In this document: positions 19,127-27,728 of the stretch, one piece after another
Position numbering within the stretch: position 1 is the first letter of the stretch
How the letters are laid out: each line of letters starts with the position of its first letter
Assembly (NCBI RefSeq): GCF_014236795.1
Contig: NZ_CP049017.1
Span: 3,388,001-3,452,000, forward strand
Direction of reading: 5' to 3'
Length of the DNA: 64,000 nt
DNA from: Xanthomonas theicola
Lineage (GTDB): Bacteria > Pseudomonadota > Gammaproteobacteria > Xanthomonadales > Xanthomonadaceae
Translations under genes and position numbers: made by a program
The notes under the pieces: model-generated
Database searches by the model: none
What the model saw: the letters and a program-made list of their open reading frames with translations, nothing else
Told to the model about the DNA's origin: nothing

Positions 19127-19496
19127 GCGTTCCGCCAGCCTCGTCGGACAGGGCGCCGCGACCGGGAACCGCCATGCGGGGACGTCGCGGCGGATGTGGC
19201 CGCCGCTGCCGGCAGCGGCTCCGTCTTGCTGTGATTGCCACTCATTCCCACGTGCTCTCCTGTCGGCGGGCAAAAGACGGCCGCCACTGTAAACCCCCAA
19301 TAGTAAGCTTTCGCGAAGAACTGGCGAGACAAGGCGGCGGCAGCGCCGCCGGCAGGTCCGTTCATCTCCCGGGCTAAGCGCAGCACAGCACCATGATGCG
19401 TGTCCGGCAACGGCCAGGTTCCGCGCCGCGTGCCGGTTGCCGCCCTGCGGCGGCAACCGACCTGCCAGCCGGCCGCGGCGACCGGCTAGAGGCGGC
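19127..19496. other. Intergenic stretch upstream of opgH
   Basis: 370 bases between opgH and the histidine-kinase gene, both on the minus strand. It presumably holds the opgH promoter. A minus-strand frame (19123-19410, containing [11 protein letters not shown]) ends in an ATGA overlap with opgH but shows no recognisable domain. Nothing else is supportable. Confidence 0.4.
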
Positions 19497-20801
19497 TCAG
19501 GCCGACGCCGACGCCGACGACAGCACCGCCGCGCCGTCGCTGGCCTCGGGCGGGGGCGCCTCGGCGACATACGGGAACGCCAGGGTGATGGTGGTGCCTC
19601 GCCCCAGTTCCGAATCCACATCGACGAAGCCGCCGGCCTGACGCACCAGGCCGTACACCTGGGCCAGGCCCAGGCCGGTGCCCTTGCCTTCGGGCTTGGT
19701 GGTGAAATAGGCCTCGAACAACCGCGACTTGGTCTCCTCGGACATGCCCTCGCCCTGGTCTCTGACCGCCAGGGTCACGTAGCGCCCCGGCTGGCGCATT
19801 GCCGTCACTCCCTGCGTCGGCGGTACCTGCAGGGTGCCGCAGCGGATCGACACCACGTCGCCCGGCTGGCAGGCATCGCGCGCATTCAGGGCCAGGTTCA
19901 TCACCGCCTGCTCGACCGAGCTGCGGTCGGCATAGGTGGTGGCGGCGCCATCCGCGGTCGCCAGCTGCAGCTTCATCTCTCCGTCCAGCGCCTGCGCCAA
20001 CAGCGGCTGCATCTGCGCGACGACGTCGCACAGGTCCAGCCACTCCGGCTTGACCGGGTGCGCGCGGGCGAAGCCGAGCAGGCGCCGGGTCATCCGCGCG
20101 CCATGCTGCAGCGCCTCACCGGCGATGCCGAGCAGCTTGCGCTGGTCCGGCTGCAGCCGGTGCGGATGTTCGGCCACCATGCTCACCGAGGTCATCGCGG
20201 TCTGCAGCATGTTGTTGAAGTCGTGGACAACGCCGGCGAGCATCTGCCCGATCGCCTCGCCCTTCTGTGCCTGGGTCATCGCCCGCTCTGCGACGCGCTG
20301 CGCGGCCAGGGCGATGTCCAACTGCCCGCGCAGTTGGAGGTGCTGGGCCCGCCAGTGCCGGCCCAGCACTTCGGTGTCGGCCAGCGGCGCGGCGACGGCC
20401 TCCGGCACATGGCCCAGGGTGCGCAGAGCCTCCTCGATCTGGCGATGCTGGGTGACGTCGCGGCTGATCACCAATACGCTCTCCACTTCCCCGTCGGCGT
20501 TGGTCAGCGGGCTGGCCAGCACGTGCCACCAGCGCGGCACGCCGTCCAGGGTGTCGCGTTGCGCCCAGAACTCGGACTGCTGGTTGCGCAGCGCGGCGCA
20601 CAGCGCCTTCTCGGCGGGCGGCCGCACGTCCTCCGGCCACAGCGCCAGCCATTCGCGGCCGACGATGTGCCGGGGCTCGGCGGCCCCCAACAGGACCAGG
20701 CCATGCGCATTGATCGAACGCACGATGCCGTCGCGCCCGATTTCCTTGATGCAATCGCGGGAAAGTTCGACGATCTGTCGATAGCGGGCATGGTTGGACA
20801 A
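19497..20801 (-). CDS. PAS-domain sensor histidine kinase
   Basis: 434 residues. A PAS domain (about residues 1-115, [20 protein letters not shown] ... [16 protein letters not shown]) senses an unknown signal. There is no membrane segment, so the kinase is cytosolic. The H-box is [13 protein letters not shown] (phospho-His near 205), followed by the N-box [15 protein letters not shown], the G1 [21 protein letters not shown] and G2 [15 protein letters not shown]. The HDFNN form is typical of NtrB-like or hybrid kinases that lack a transmembrane sensor. The divergent single-domain regulator starting at 20903 is its likely partner. Confidence 0.9.
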   Translation of the reverse strand: MSNHARYRQIVELSRDCIKEIGRDGIVRSINAHGLVLLGAAEPRHIVGREWLALWPEDVRPPAEKALCAALRNQQSEFWAQRDTLDGVPRWWHVLASPLTNADGEVESVLVISRDVTQHRQIEEALRTLGHVPEAVAAPLADTEVLGRHWRAQHLQLRGQLDIALAAQRVAERAMTQAQKGEAIGQMLAGVVHDFNNMLQTAMTSVSMVAEHPHRLQPDQRKLLGIAGEALQHGARMTRRLLGFARAHPVKPEWLDLCDVVAQMQPLLAQALDGEMKLQLATADGAATTYADRSSVEQAVMNLALNARDACQPGDVVSIRCGTLQVPPTQGVTAMRQPGRYVTLAVRDQGEGMSEETKSRLFEAYFTTKPEGKGTGLGLAQVYGLVRQAGGFVDVDSELGRGTTITLAFPYVAEAPPPEASDGAAVLSSASASA

Positions 20802-20902
20802 GCTGCGTCTCGCGGTTGGGAGGTTCAGCGCAACGGCCTCACCAGCACTTCACCGTACAGTGGCGAAGCTGCAGCCAACGAAGCCGACGTGGCATCAGTA
20901 TT

Positions 20903-21277
20903 ATGCGCGGAACTCGCGCCCTCATCACGATTCTTTTGGTCGAGGACGACCAGACGATTCGGGAGTTGGCTGCGATGATGCTCGACGCCGATGGCTATCG
21001 CGTCCTGTCCGCCGGCACCGCGCACGAGGCGCTGGCGCTGCTGGAGCAGCATTCCGACGTGGACCTGATCTTCAGCGACGTGCAGATGCCCGGCTGCGAC
21101 GGCGTGAGCATGGTCCGCGAACTGCGCCGGCGTGCGGTCACCATCCCCGCCCTGCTCACCTCTGGCATGAACAACCCCGATGCCGCGGCGCTGCCGCCGC
21201 ATACCGGTTTCCTGTCCAAGCCCTACAGCCACGCCGGCCTGCTGGCGGCGCTGCAGCGCCTGCAGCCTGCGCCCTAG
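20903..21277 (+). CDS. Stand-alone receiver (response regulator) protein
   Basis: 124 residues consisting only of a receiver domain: acidic pocket ILLVEDDQTIRELAAMML, phospho-acceptor Asp in DLIFSDVQMPGCDG, and Lys in TGFLSKPYSHAG. No output domain is attached, so it acts through protein contacts or as a phosphate relay. ATG 20903 gives the canonical receiver N-terminus; a longer frame to 20816 lies across the divergent promoter region. It is divergent from the histidine kinase, with 101 bases between the starts, and probably forms a pair with it. An IS630 element begins immediately after its stop. Confidence 0.88.
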   Translation: MRGTRALITILLVEDDQTIRELAAMMLDADGYRVLSAGTAHEALALLEQHSDVDLIFSDVQMPGCDGVSMVRELRRRAVTIPALLTSGMNNPDAAALPPHTGFLSKPYSHAGLLAALQRLQPAP

Positions 21278-21324
21278 TCCACTGCGTCGTTGACTTGGCA
21301 CCGATCTGTGTTGACAGATGCGCC

Positions 21325-22229
21325 ATGGGCAAGATGCATCTAACCGATACCGAACGCGAGCAACTGCTTTCAGCGGCACGCCGCCGTACGGTTCGCGCGG
21401 CGGACGTGCGACGCGCAAAATTGATCTTGCTGCTCGGGGACGGTGAATCGCGCGAGGGGATCCTGAGCGCATTGGGCTGCGACTGGCGTTTCATCGCGCG
21501 TTGGTCGGGACGCTTTCTCAGCGAGCGACTGGCCGGCCTGTACGCTGGCCACCCCGGGCGCGCTCCTGTGCAGCCGCCTGCCGAGTTGGAAGCGCGTGTC
21601 CCGAACCGCACCCTCAAGCACGAACCAGCCGACGGTTCGACACATTGGAGCAGCTACACGCTCGCGGCAGAACTGGGCAATGCGTCGGTCTGGGCCGTGC
21701 AGCGCATCTGGCGTAAGCACGGCGTCAAGCCGCAGCGGTTGGAGCGGCGCATGGTCTCCAACGATCCGGCGTTGGAGACCAAGGCAGCCGACGTGATCGG
21801 GCTGTATCTGAACCCACCGGCGCACTCGGCGGTGTTCTGCGTGGATGAGAAAACCGCGATCCAGGCACCCGAGCGCAAGGGCCCGATGCTGCCTTTGTCG
21901 CCGGGGCGTGCCGAGAGCCACGGCTTGGCGTACCAACGCAACGGAACGCTCAGTTCGTTCGCAGCATTTGATACTGCTGCCGGCGAGGCGGTGGGCAAGA
22001 CGGCGCCGCGCCACACCAGCGACCAGTTTGTGGCCTTTCTGATCTGATGGATGACGTCGCCAGCCAGCCTGAACGCCGGGAAATCCACGTCATTTGTGAT
22101 CATGTGAGCCGCCACAAGACACGGCGGGCGGCCGACTTTTTCACCTCGCATCGCAACGTGCGTTGGCACGTCACGCCGACTTACTCGTCGCGGCTCAACC
22201 AGGTGGAAAACTGGTTCTCAATGAGATAG
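21325..22229 (+). pseudogene. IS630-family transposase, frame-broken and 3'-truncated
   Basis: First frame 21325-22047 has the HTH part (TDTEREQLLSAARRRTVRAA) and the DDE core start ([12 protein letters not shown]). It stops at TGA 22045-22047. A second frame overlapping by one base (22047-22229) carries the next DDE motif (IHVICDHVSRHKTRR) and LNQVENWFS, then stops. About 50 residues and the right inverted repeat that should follow are missing; the first CRISPR repeat begins only 34 bases later. The element's left end is near TAGTCCACTG at 21275-21284; a related remnant at 49.4 kb shares TAGTCCA. The truncation suggests a deletion that joined the IS to the old end of the CRISPR array. Confidence 0.8.
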
Positions 22230-22262
22230 CCTCATGAAGACCCGCGAGTACCAGTTGATCAA

Positions 22263-23612
22263 TTTCTGAGCTGCCTATGCGGCAGTGAACGACATCCGGC
22301 AGGTGTTCGAGGGTTTCGACCTTTTCTGAGCTACCTATGCGGCAGTGAACCCGGATTTCTCGCCGCCCAGGGCGGCCAGTACTTTCTGAGCTGCCTATGC
22401 GGCAGTGAACGACCAGTCGCCGGGTGTCAACCGAATCTTCCTTTTCTGAGCTGCCTATGTGGCAGTGAACCCGTTCGTTCGGCTTCGAGATCGTTGCCTA
22501 TGTTTCTTAGCTGCCTATGCGGCAGTGAACGCTGGTGATGACCCTGGCCCGATCGTGGTTGCTTTCTGAGCTGCCTATGCGGCAGTGAACGTGTGGTGCG
22601 GCGGGAAGTGCTCGATGATCCATTTCTGAGCTGCCTATGCGGCAGTGAACTGGAAACCGGACAAGACCACGACCCTGATCAATTTCTGAGCTGCCTATGC
22701 GGCAGTGAACTTGCAGCGATGGCTGCTTTCTCTTTCTCGGAGTTTCTGAGCTGCCTATGCGGCAGTGAACTCGAAGCCGCTCATGGCTGGACCTGCACGA
22801 ATTTCTGAGCTGCCTATGCGGCAGTGAACCGCAAGCTGGGCAGATTCATCGGCACCGCAACTTTCTGAGCTGCCTATGCGGCAGTGAACGTGGACGTAGA
22901 TCACGCCGCGCGCCGCGGGCATTTCTGAGCTGCCTATGCGGCAGTGAACGCACAGCGGCGCACCGGCATCATCCGGGCCAATTTCTGAGCTGCCTATGCG
23001 GCAGTGAACAAGAACGAAATTGAGACTAATATCGCACCCAAGTTTCTGAGCTGCCTATGCGGCAGTGAACTTACCGCGCGCGCCGACGTACATGGGCGTG
23101 CTTTTCTGAGCTGCCTATGCGGCAGTGAACGACAGCCGCTTAGCTGTACGGCTGTCGAAATTTTTCTGAGCTGCCTATGCGGCAGTGAACTCGCAGGGCG
23201 GTGACCTCGCCAGGGCTTCGATTTTCTGAGCTGCCTATGCGGCAGTGAACGCAACTTGTTGCAAGTCCTGATCGATCACAAGTTTCTGAGCTGCCTATGC
23301 GGCAGTGAACACCTCATTGAACGGCTTGCGCAGCATGTCGTATTTCTGAGCTGCCTATGCGGCAGTGAACTGCCTGGTTGCGTGATGTCGGTACGAACAT
23401 ACGTTTCTGAGCTGCCTATGCGGCAGTGAACTCCTTGTTCCGGTTGTGGAGCATGTCCACGATTTTCTGAGCTGCCTATGCGGCAGTGAACCAGCGCTGG
23501 CCGGACGGCGTGCCGGTGGACCATTTCTGAGCTGCCTATGCGGCAGTGAACGCCTGGGTGATCAGCTTGGCCGCCTCGGTGCTGTTTCTGAGCTGCCTAT
23601 GCGGCAGTGAAC
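22263..23612 (-). CRISPR. Type I-F CRISPR array, leader-distal segment (23 repeats)
   Basis: 23 copies of a 28-base repeat spaced by 31-33 (mostly 32) bases. Read on the minus strand the repeat starts GTTCACTGCCGCATAGGCAG and ends CTCAGAAA, with the CTGCC/GGCAG stem cut by Csy4. Direction and the adjacent csy genes place the leader at the right, so this is the older end. Consistent with that, repeats at 22323, 22443 and 22503 carry single base changes while the rest are uniform. The last spacer here is split by a 4.1-kb nest of insertion sequences and resumes at 27697. Peptide-like frames reading FLSCLCGSE repeatedly are artefacts of the 60-base period. Confidence 0.98.
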
Positions 23613-23621
23613 TAGGGCCTG

Positions 23622-24263
23622 TTAACACATCCGAAGCCCATCAACGACCAGGACGAAGCTGAGGAATCCAAGGAACATGGCATCCAGCTTCTCGAAGCGC
23701 GAGAAAATCCGGCGGTAGCCTTTCAGGCGACGGAACAGTCTCTCCACTTCGTTGCGCCGCTTGTACATCTCCCGGTTGTATTCCCAAGGCTCGACCCGAT
23801 TGGATTTCGGCGGGACCACCGGCACGAAGCCAAGATCGAGCGCCAACTGGCGGGTTTGGTTGCCTTCGTAGGCACGGTCCATCAACAAATGAATCGGCCG
23901 CTCCACTGGCCCCAGGTGTTCAAGCAACGTGCGGCCTGCAGGTGCGTCATGCACGTTACCAGGCGTCAATCCAAAGGTGATGGCTGTTCGAGCATCTGCG
24001 GCAACCATATGAATCTTGGTGTTCCATCCACCGCGGGACTTGCCGACGGCCTGCGGACCGTTTTTTTTAATGCGCCCGTGCCATCGGGATGCACCTTGAT
24101 GCTGGTGGAGTCCAGCGAGATTGCTTCGATTTTGATGCGCACGATCTGGGACTTCTGCAATTGGGCCAACATCCGGTCCAGCACACCCGCCTTGGCCCAG
24201 CGGTTCATGCGTGTTGGACCGGCCAGCCTTTCGTAGACATCCGGACGCCATAATTGATGGCAA
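23622..24263 (-). pseudogene. IS427-like transposase of IS-A, C-terminal part
   Basis: Minus-strand DDE transposase of the outer element. The C-terminal frame carries GGWNTKIHMVAADARTAITF, LLMDRAYEGNQTRQL and the final RRLKGYRRIFSRFEKLDAMF. A run of eight A residues (minus strand, near 24063) marks the usual programmed frameshift: the preceding frame reads KIEAISLDSTSIKVHPDGTG up to that run. True IS-A coding sequence ends at 24214; bases 24215-24263 belong to the inserted IS3. The N-terminal part lies beyond the IS3 at about 26317-26456 (LPAQRGNVSMTNLQVVNAIL, HGCKWRGLPKRFGNWHTVYT), so the gene is split and dead. Confidence 0.85.
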
Positions 24264-24650
24264 TGACCGAGGTGTTTATGGGCAACAGCAAGCAGTACAC
24301 GGATGAGTTCCGGGCCGAGGCGGTGAAGCAGGTGATCGAACGCGGCTTCACGGTGGTGGATGTGGCCTCCCGAATCGGGATTCCCAAGCACACGCTATAC
24401 GGGTGGGTGCAGGCCGCCAGGAAGATGGCGCCGGCAGCCGGCGCTGCAGCGGCGTCGACCGACTCAGCGGAGATTCGCCGGCTCAAGGCCGAACTGAGGC
24501 GGGTAACCGAGGAGCGCGACATCCTAAAAAAAGCCGCCGCGTACTTTGCCAAGGGGTAAGGGCGAAGTACGCGTTCATGCGTGCGCACGTCCGGGAGTTT
24601 CGTCTGGCGACGATGTGCCGGGTGCTGGGCGTGCATCGCAGTGGTTACTA

Positions 24651-25507
24651 GAGCGTGTTATGAACTTTGAAGGATGGTAGCGGCGTTGCTGAGCATGAGC
24701 ACGGTGAAGACGACGAAGTGCAAGCCAGCCAAGGTTTCCGGCAAGCGCTCATAGTCGCGTGCCAATCGTCGGAATCGGTTGACCCAGCCGAAGCTGCGTT
24801 CGACGACCCAGCGCCGAGGAAGCAAGACGAATCCTTTCTTGGCTTCGGGAAGTTTCACCACGTGCAGTTCGATTCCTTCTGCCTGCGCGGCTTGCGCCGG
24901 CTCCTGCCCGGTGTAGCCTTGATCCACGAACGCCAGTTTTACCGTATCGCCCGTGACATGTTGCACCTCTTGCGCCAGCGAGCGCACCTGAGCGCGTTCT
25001 TGCTCGTCGGCAGGTGTGACTTGCACTGCAAGCAAATATCCGAGCGTGTCCACCGCCATATGCACCTTGCTGCCCTTCTTGCGCTTATAGCCGTCGTAGC
25101 CTGCACGTGTGCCGCTCTCGCAGGTGGATTGCAGCGTCCGCCCGTCCAGGATGACAGCACTGGGTTGGCCATGTCTGCCTTGGGCAACACGCAGGATGGA
25201 ACGCAGGTCGTTGACCATGGCTTCAAAGCAGCCCGCCTGCAGCCAGCGTTGTGTCTGTTGGTAGACCGCTTCCCATGGCGGGAAGTCCTTGGGCAAAAGG
25301 CGCCATGGCGCTCCAGCACGTGCCATCCAGCGCAGCGCATTGAACATTGCCCGCAGCTCGTACTTGCGCTGCGGAGCGTGCTCGGTCATCAGGCTCAGGT
25401 AAGGCGCTGCGAACGCCCACTCTTCGTCGGAAATGTCGGTCGGATATGGGCGTTTGCTCTGCATCCCGCTACGATAGCCGGATCGACTCAAAGTTCATAA
25501 CACGCTC
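24651..25507 (-). mobile_element. IS5-family element (857 bp) inside the IS3
   Basis: Bounded by perfect 20-bp inverted repeats GAGCGTGTTATGAACTTTGA (24651-24670 and 25488-25507) and a TA duplication (24649-24650, 25508-25509). It carries one intact transposase gene on the minus strand and is the youngest insertion in this branch of the nest. Confidence 0.93.
24658..25491 (-). CDS. IS5-family transposase, intact
   Basis: 277-residue single-frame transposase with the DUF4096-like N-terminal domain (YPTDISDEEWAFAAPYLSLM, WMARAGAPWRLLPKDFPPWE) and the DDE core: AVILDGRTLQSTCESGTRAG (first D), KLAFVDQGYTGQEPAQAA (second D) and RRWVVERSFGWVNRFRRLAR (E). The protein spans almost the whole element, as usual for single-gene members. 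It appears able to be expressed and active, unlike the three neighbouring transposases it sits among. Confidence 0.92.
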   Translation of the reverse strand: MSRSGYRSGMQSKRPYPTDISDEEWAFAAPYLSLMTEHAPQRKYELRAMFNALRWMARAGAPWRLLPKDFPPWEAVYQQTQRWLQAGCFEAMVNDLRSILRVAQGRHGQPSAVILDGRTLQSTCESGTRAGYDGYKRKKGSKVHMAVDTLGYLLAVQVTPADEQERAQVRSLAQEVQHVTGDTVKLAFVDQGYTGQEPAQAAQAEGIELHVVKLPEAKKGFVLLPRRWVVERSFGWVNRFRRLARDYERLPETLAGLHFVVFTVLMLSNAATILQSS

Positions 25508-26460
25508 TAGGCCTGGCTGCGCAACGGCACCAGCGTCCGCGAACGCGAGGACCAGCGCTTGCTGGGCCTGATCAAGCACCACTGGCTGGCCAGCGGCGCG
25601 GTGTACGGCTATCGCAAGCTCACCCTGGATCTGCGTGAGGCCGGCGAGCGTTGCAGCCGTCACCGGGTACGGCGCTTGATGAAGGCCGAAGGCTTGCGAG
25701 CGCAGGTTGGCTACGGCAGCAAGCCGCGTTAGCGGGGAGGTCCGGTCGGCGTGGTGGCGAATGTGCTCAACCGGGACTTCATTCCGCAGGCCCCGAACAA
25801 GGTCTGGGTCACGGACATCACCTATATCCGCACCTACGAGGGCTGGCTGTTCTTGGCAGCGGTAATGGAGCTGTATTGGCGCCAGATCGTGGGTTGGGCA
25901 ACCGCTTCGACAATGACCAGCGATCTGGTGCTGCAGGCACTGGTGGCAGCGGCGTGGCGGCGCAAGCCCGGTCCTGGCGTGATGGTGCACTCCGACCAGG
26001 GCTGCCAGTCCACCAGCAGCGATTGGCAGTCGTTCCTGAAGGCGCACCGGATGGTGCCGAGCATGAGCCGACGCGGGAACTGCCATGACAACGCCGTGGC
26101 CGAGAGCTTCTTCAGCGTCTTGAAGAAGGAACGTATCAAGCGTCGGATCTACCCGACACGCGCCATGGCGGCATCGGACGTGTTCGACTATATCGAGATG
26201 TTCTACAACCCGATCCGCCGGCATGGTTCCGCTGGCGGCGTGTCACCGGTAGAGTTTGAAAGGCGCTACGCGCAGAGCGGCGACTGAGTGTCTACGGAAA
26301 TCTGGCCGGTCCATGTGTACACCGTGTGCCAGTTGCCAAAGCGCTTGGGCAGGCCGCGCCATTTGCAGCCATGCTCGGCAACGTAAAGGATGGCGTTGAC
26401 CACTTGCAGGTTGGTCATGCTGACATTGCCGCGCTGTGCCGGCAGGCAGTGTTCGATTAG

Positions 26461-27622
26461 GGATAGTCTGATCAACGCGGTCGGAGGATGAGGCAAGCCA
26501 TATCGACCACGCCCACGGCGCTCAGACCCTCGGTTTTTCGCCGTTTCCGGCGCATTTCCGGGGTATTTCCCGGATTACAGGCACACCCTCCCCACGACAG
26601 GCAGCAACTGCTTTCGCTTCAGCCACAGGTTCGACAGCGCAAACAGCGTCAGCACTTGCGCCGTGTTCTTCGCCAGGCCGCGATAGCGCACCTTGACGTA
26701 GCCAAACTGGCGCTTGATCACCCGGAACGGATGCTCCACCTTCGCCCTCAGGCTGGCCTTGGCGTGCTCCCAGCGCTGTGCCCACTTCAATTCGCGCTTG
26801 CTCTTGATCTGCTTCAGCTTCGAGGGCTTCTCCGCGATCAGATAGCGCAGCTTGCGCTTGCTCGCCATCTCCTCGCGCTTGGCCAGCCCGGTGTAGCCGC
26901 TGTCGCCGCATACCGTGTCTTCCTTGCCGTGCAGCAGCTTGTGCGCCTGGGTGATATCTGCGGCGTTGGCCGCCGTGCATTCCAAGTGGTGCACCAGCCC
27001 GGACTCATCGTCCACGCCGATGTGCGCTTTCATCCCGAAGTAGTACTGATTGCCCTTCTTGGTCTGGTGCATTTCCGGGTCGCGCTCGCCGTTCTTGTTC
27101 TTGGTCGAGCTGGGCGCGGCAATGATCGTGGCGTCCACGATGGTGCCGCCGCGCAGGCTCTGGCCCTTGCGCGATAGGTGCGCGTTGACCCGGTTGAACA
27201 GCGTGCGCGCCAGATCGTGCGTCTCCAGCAACCGGCGGAAGTTGAGGATCGTGGTCTCGTCCGGCACCTCATCCAACCCGCCGATCCTGGCGAAACGGCG
27301 CATCGACGCCGTGTCGTACAAGGCTTCTTCCGCGCCCGGGTCGCTCAGTGCGTACCACTGCTGCAGAAAGTGGATGCGCAGCATTGTCTCCAGCGGGTAC
27401 GGCTGACGGCCCGGATGGCCCGACTTCGGATAGTGCGGCGCGATCAGCGCCAGCAGGTCTTTCCACGGCACCACCTGATCCATCTCGGCCAGCAACCTTT
27501 CGCGCCGCGTCTGCTTGCGCTTGCCGTTGTACTCCGCGTCGCCGAAAGACAATTGCATCGTCGTTGTCCTGTTGGGCTTTGTACGATTGTCGCAGGATCA
27601 GAGGGAGTTGTTCAGACCATCC
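26461..27622 (-). mobile_element. IS5 element copy 1 (1162 bp)
   Basis: Inserted in IS-A with a TTAG target duplication (26457-26460, 27623-27626), as expected for the YTAR preference of the IS5 subgroup. Ends read GGATAGTCTGATCAAC and, inverted, GGATGGTCTGAACAAC. An identical-length copy in the opposite orientation lies in the CRISPR leader at 29884-31045, so the two copies form an inverted pair flanking 35 CRISPR repeats. Confidence 0.95.
26575..27558 (-). CDS. IS5 transposase, copy 1
   Basis: 327 residues, identical in translation to copy 2 at 29948-30931. N-terminal LSFGDAEYNGKRKQTRRERL and PHYPKSGHPGRQPYPLETML precede the DDE core: GGTIVDATIIAAPSSTKNKN (D), DTVCGDSGYTGLAKREEM (D), and ASLRAKVEHPFRVIKRQFGY (E). 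Typical of the IS5 subgroup. Apparently intact, hence the element could be active. Confidence 0.95.
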   Translation of the reverse strand: MQLSFGDAEYNGKRKQTRRERLLAEMDQVVPWKDLLALIAPHYPKSGHPGRQPYPLETMLRIHFLQQWYALSDPGAEEALYDTASMRRFARIGGLDEVPDETTILNFRRLLETHDLARTLFNRVNAHLSRKGQSLRGGTIVDATIIAAPSSTKNKNGERDPEMHQTKKGNQYYFGMKAHIGVDDESGLVHHLECTAANAADITQAHKLLHGKEDTVCGDSGYTGLAKREEMASKRKLRYLIAEKPSKLKQIKSKRELKWAQRWEHAKASLRAKVEHPFRVIKRQFGYVKVRYRGLAKNTAQVLTLFALSNLWLKRKQLLPVVGRVCL

Positions 27623-27728
27623 TTAGGGAAAATTGTGCTGGCGTGATCTCCATGCCCGATAGTTTAAACGCTCGGGCCATTAGTGTTAACAGGCCCTAGC
27701 TCAGGTGCTCGCCGATCTGCTCTACCAA

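Larger units (their letters stand above)
24215..26313 (+). mobile_element. IS3-family element, itself interrupted
   Basis: Inverted repeats begin TGGACCGGCCAG (24215) and end CTGGCCGGTCCA (26313), with a TGT target duplication (24212-24214, 26314-26316) inside IS-A. OrfA (24254-24559) has the helix-turn-helix YTDEFRAEAVKQVIERGFTV and the leucine-rich C-terminus RLKAELRRVTEERDILKKA. OrfB is cut at its HRSGYY motif by an IS5-family insertion at 24651-25507 and resumes AWLRNGTSVREREDQRLLGL. It then shows a stop near 25730 before the DDE part (NKVWVTDITYIRTYEGWLFL, VHSDQGCQS, ... RRGNCHDNAVAESFFSVLKK). Excluding the insert the element is about 1240 bases. It can no longer make an intact transposase. 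Confidence 0.92.
23615..27696. mobile_element. Nest of four insertion sequences inside one CRISPR spacer
   Basis: An outer IS5-superfamily element (IS427-like, call it IS-A) has ends GGGCCTGTTAACAC at 23615 and its inverse ending 27696, with a TA duplication at 23613-23614 and 27697-27698. Removing it and one TA rebuilds a spacer of exactly 32 bases. IS-A is itself split by an IS3 element (24215-26313) and an IS5 element (26461-27622). The IS3 is split by another IS5-family element (24651-25507). Subtracting the inserts and their target duplications leaves about 814 bases for IS-A, a normal size. Confidence 0.93.

Noticed and set aside
19123..19410. Small minus-strand gene overlapping the opgH start
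   Set aside because: The ATGA overlap is suggestive, but the frame has biased composition, no domain and no convincing ribosome site.
27697..27728. The IS-split spacer as a possible tRNA-derived self-targeting spacer (contains CTGCTCTACCAA)
   Set aside because: The resemblance covers only about 12 bases of a common tRNA D-arm, and the rest reads better as protein-coding sequence; no tRNA gene is in the window.
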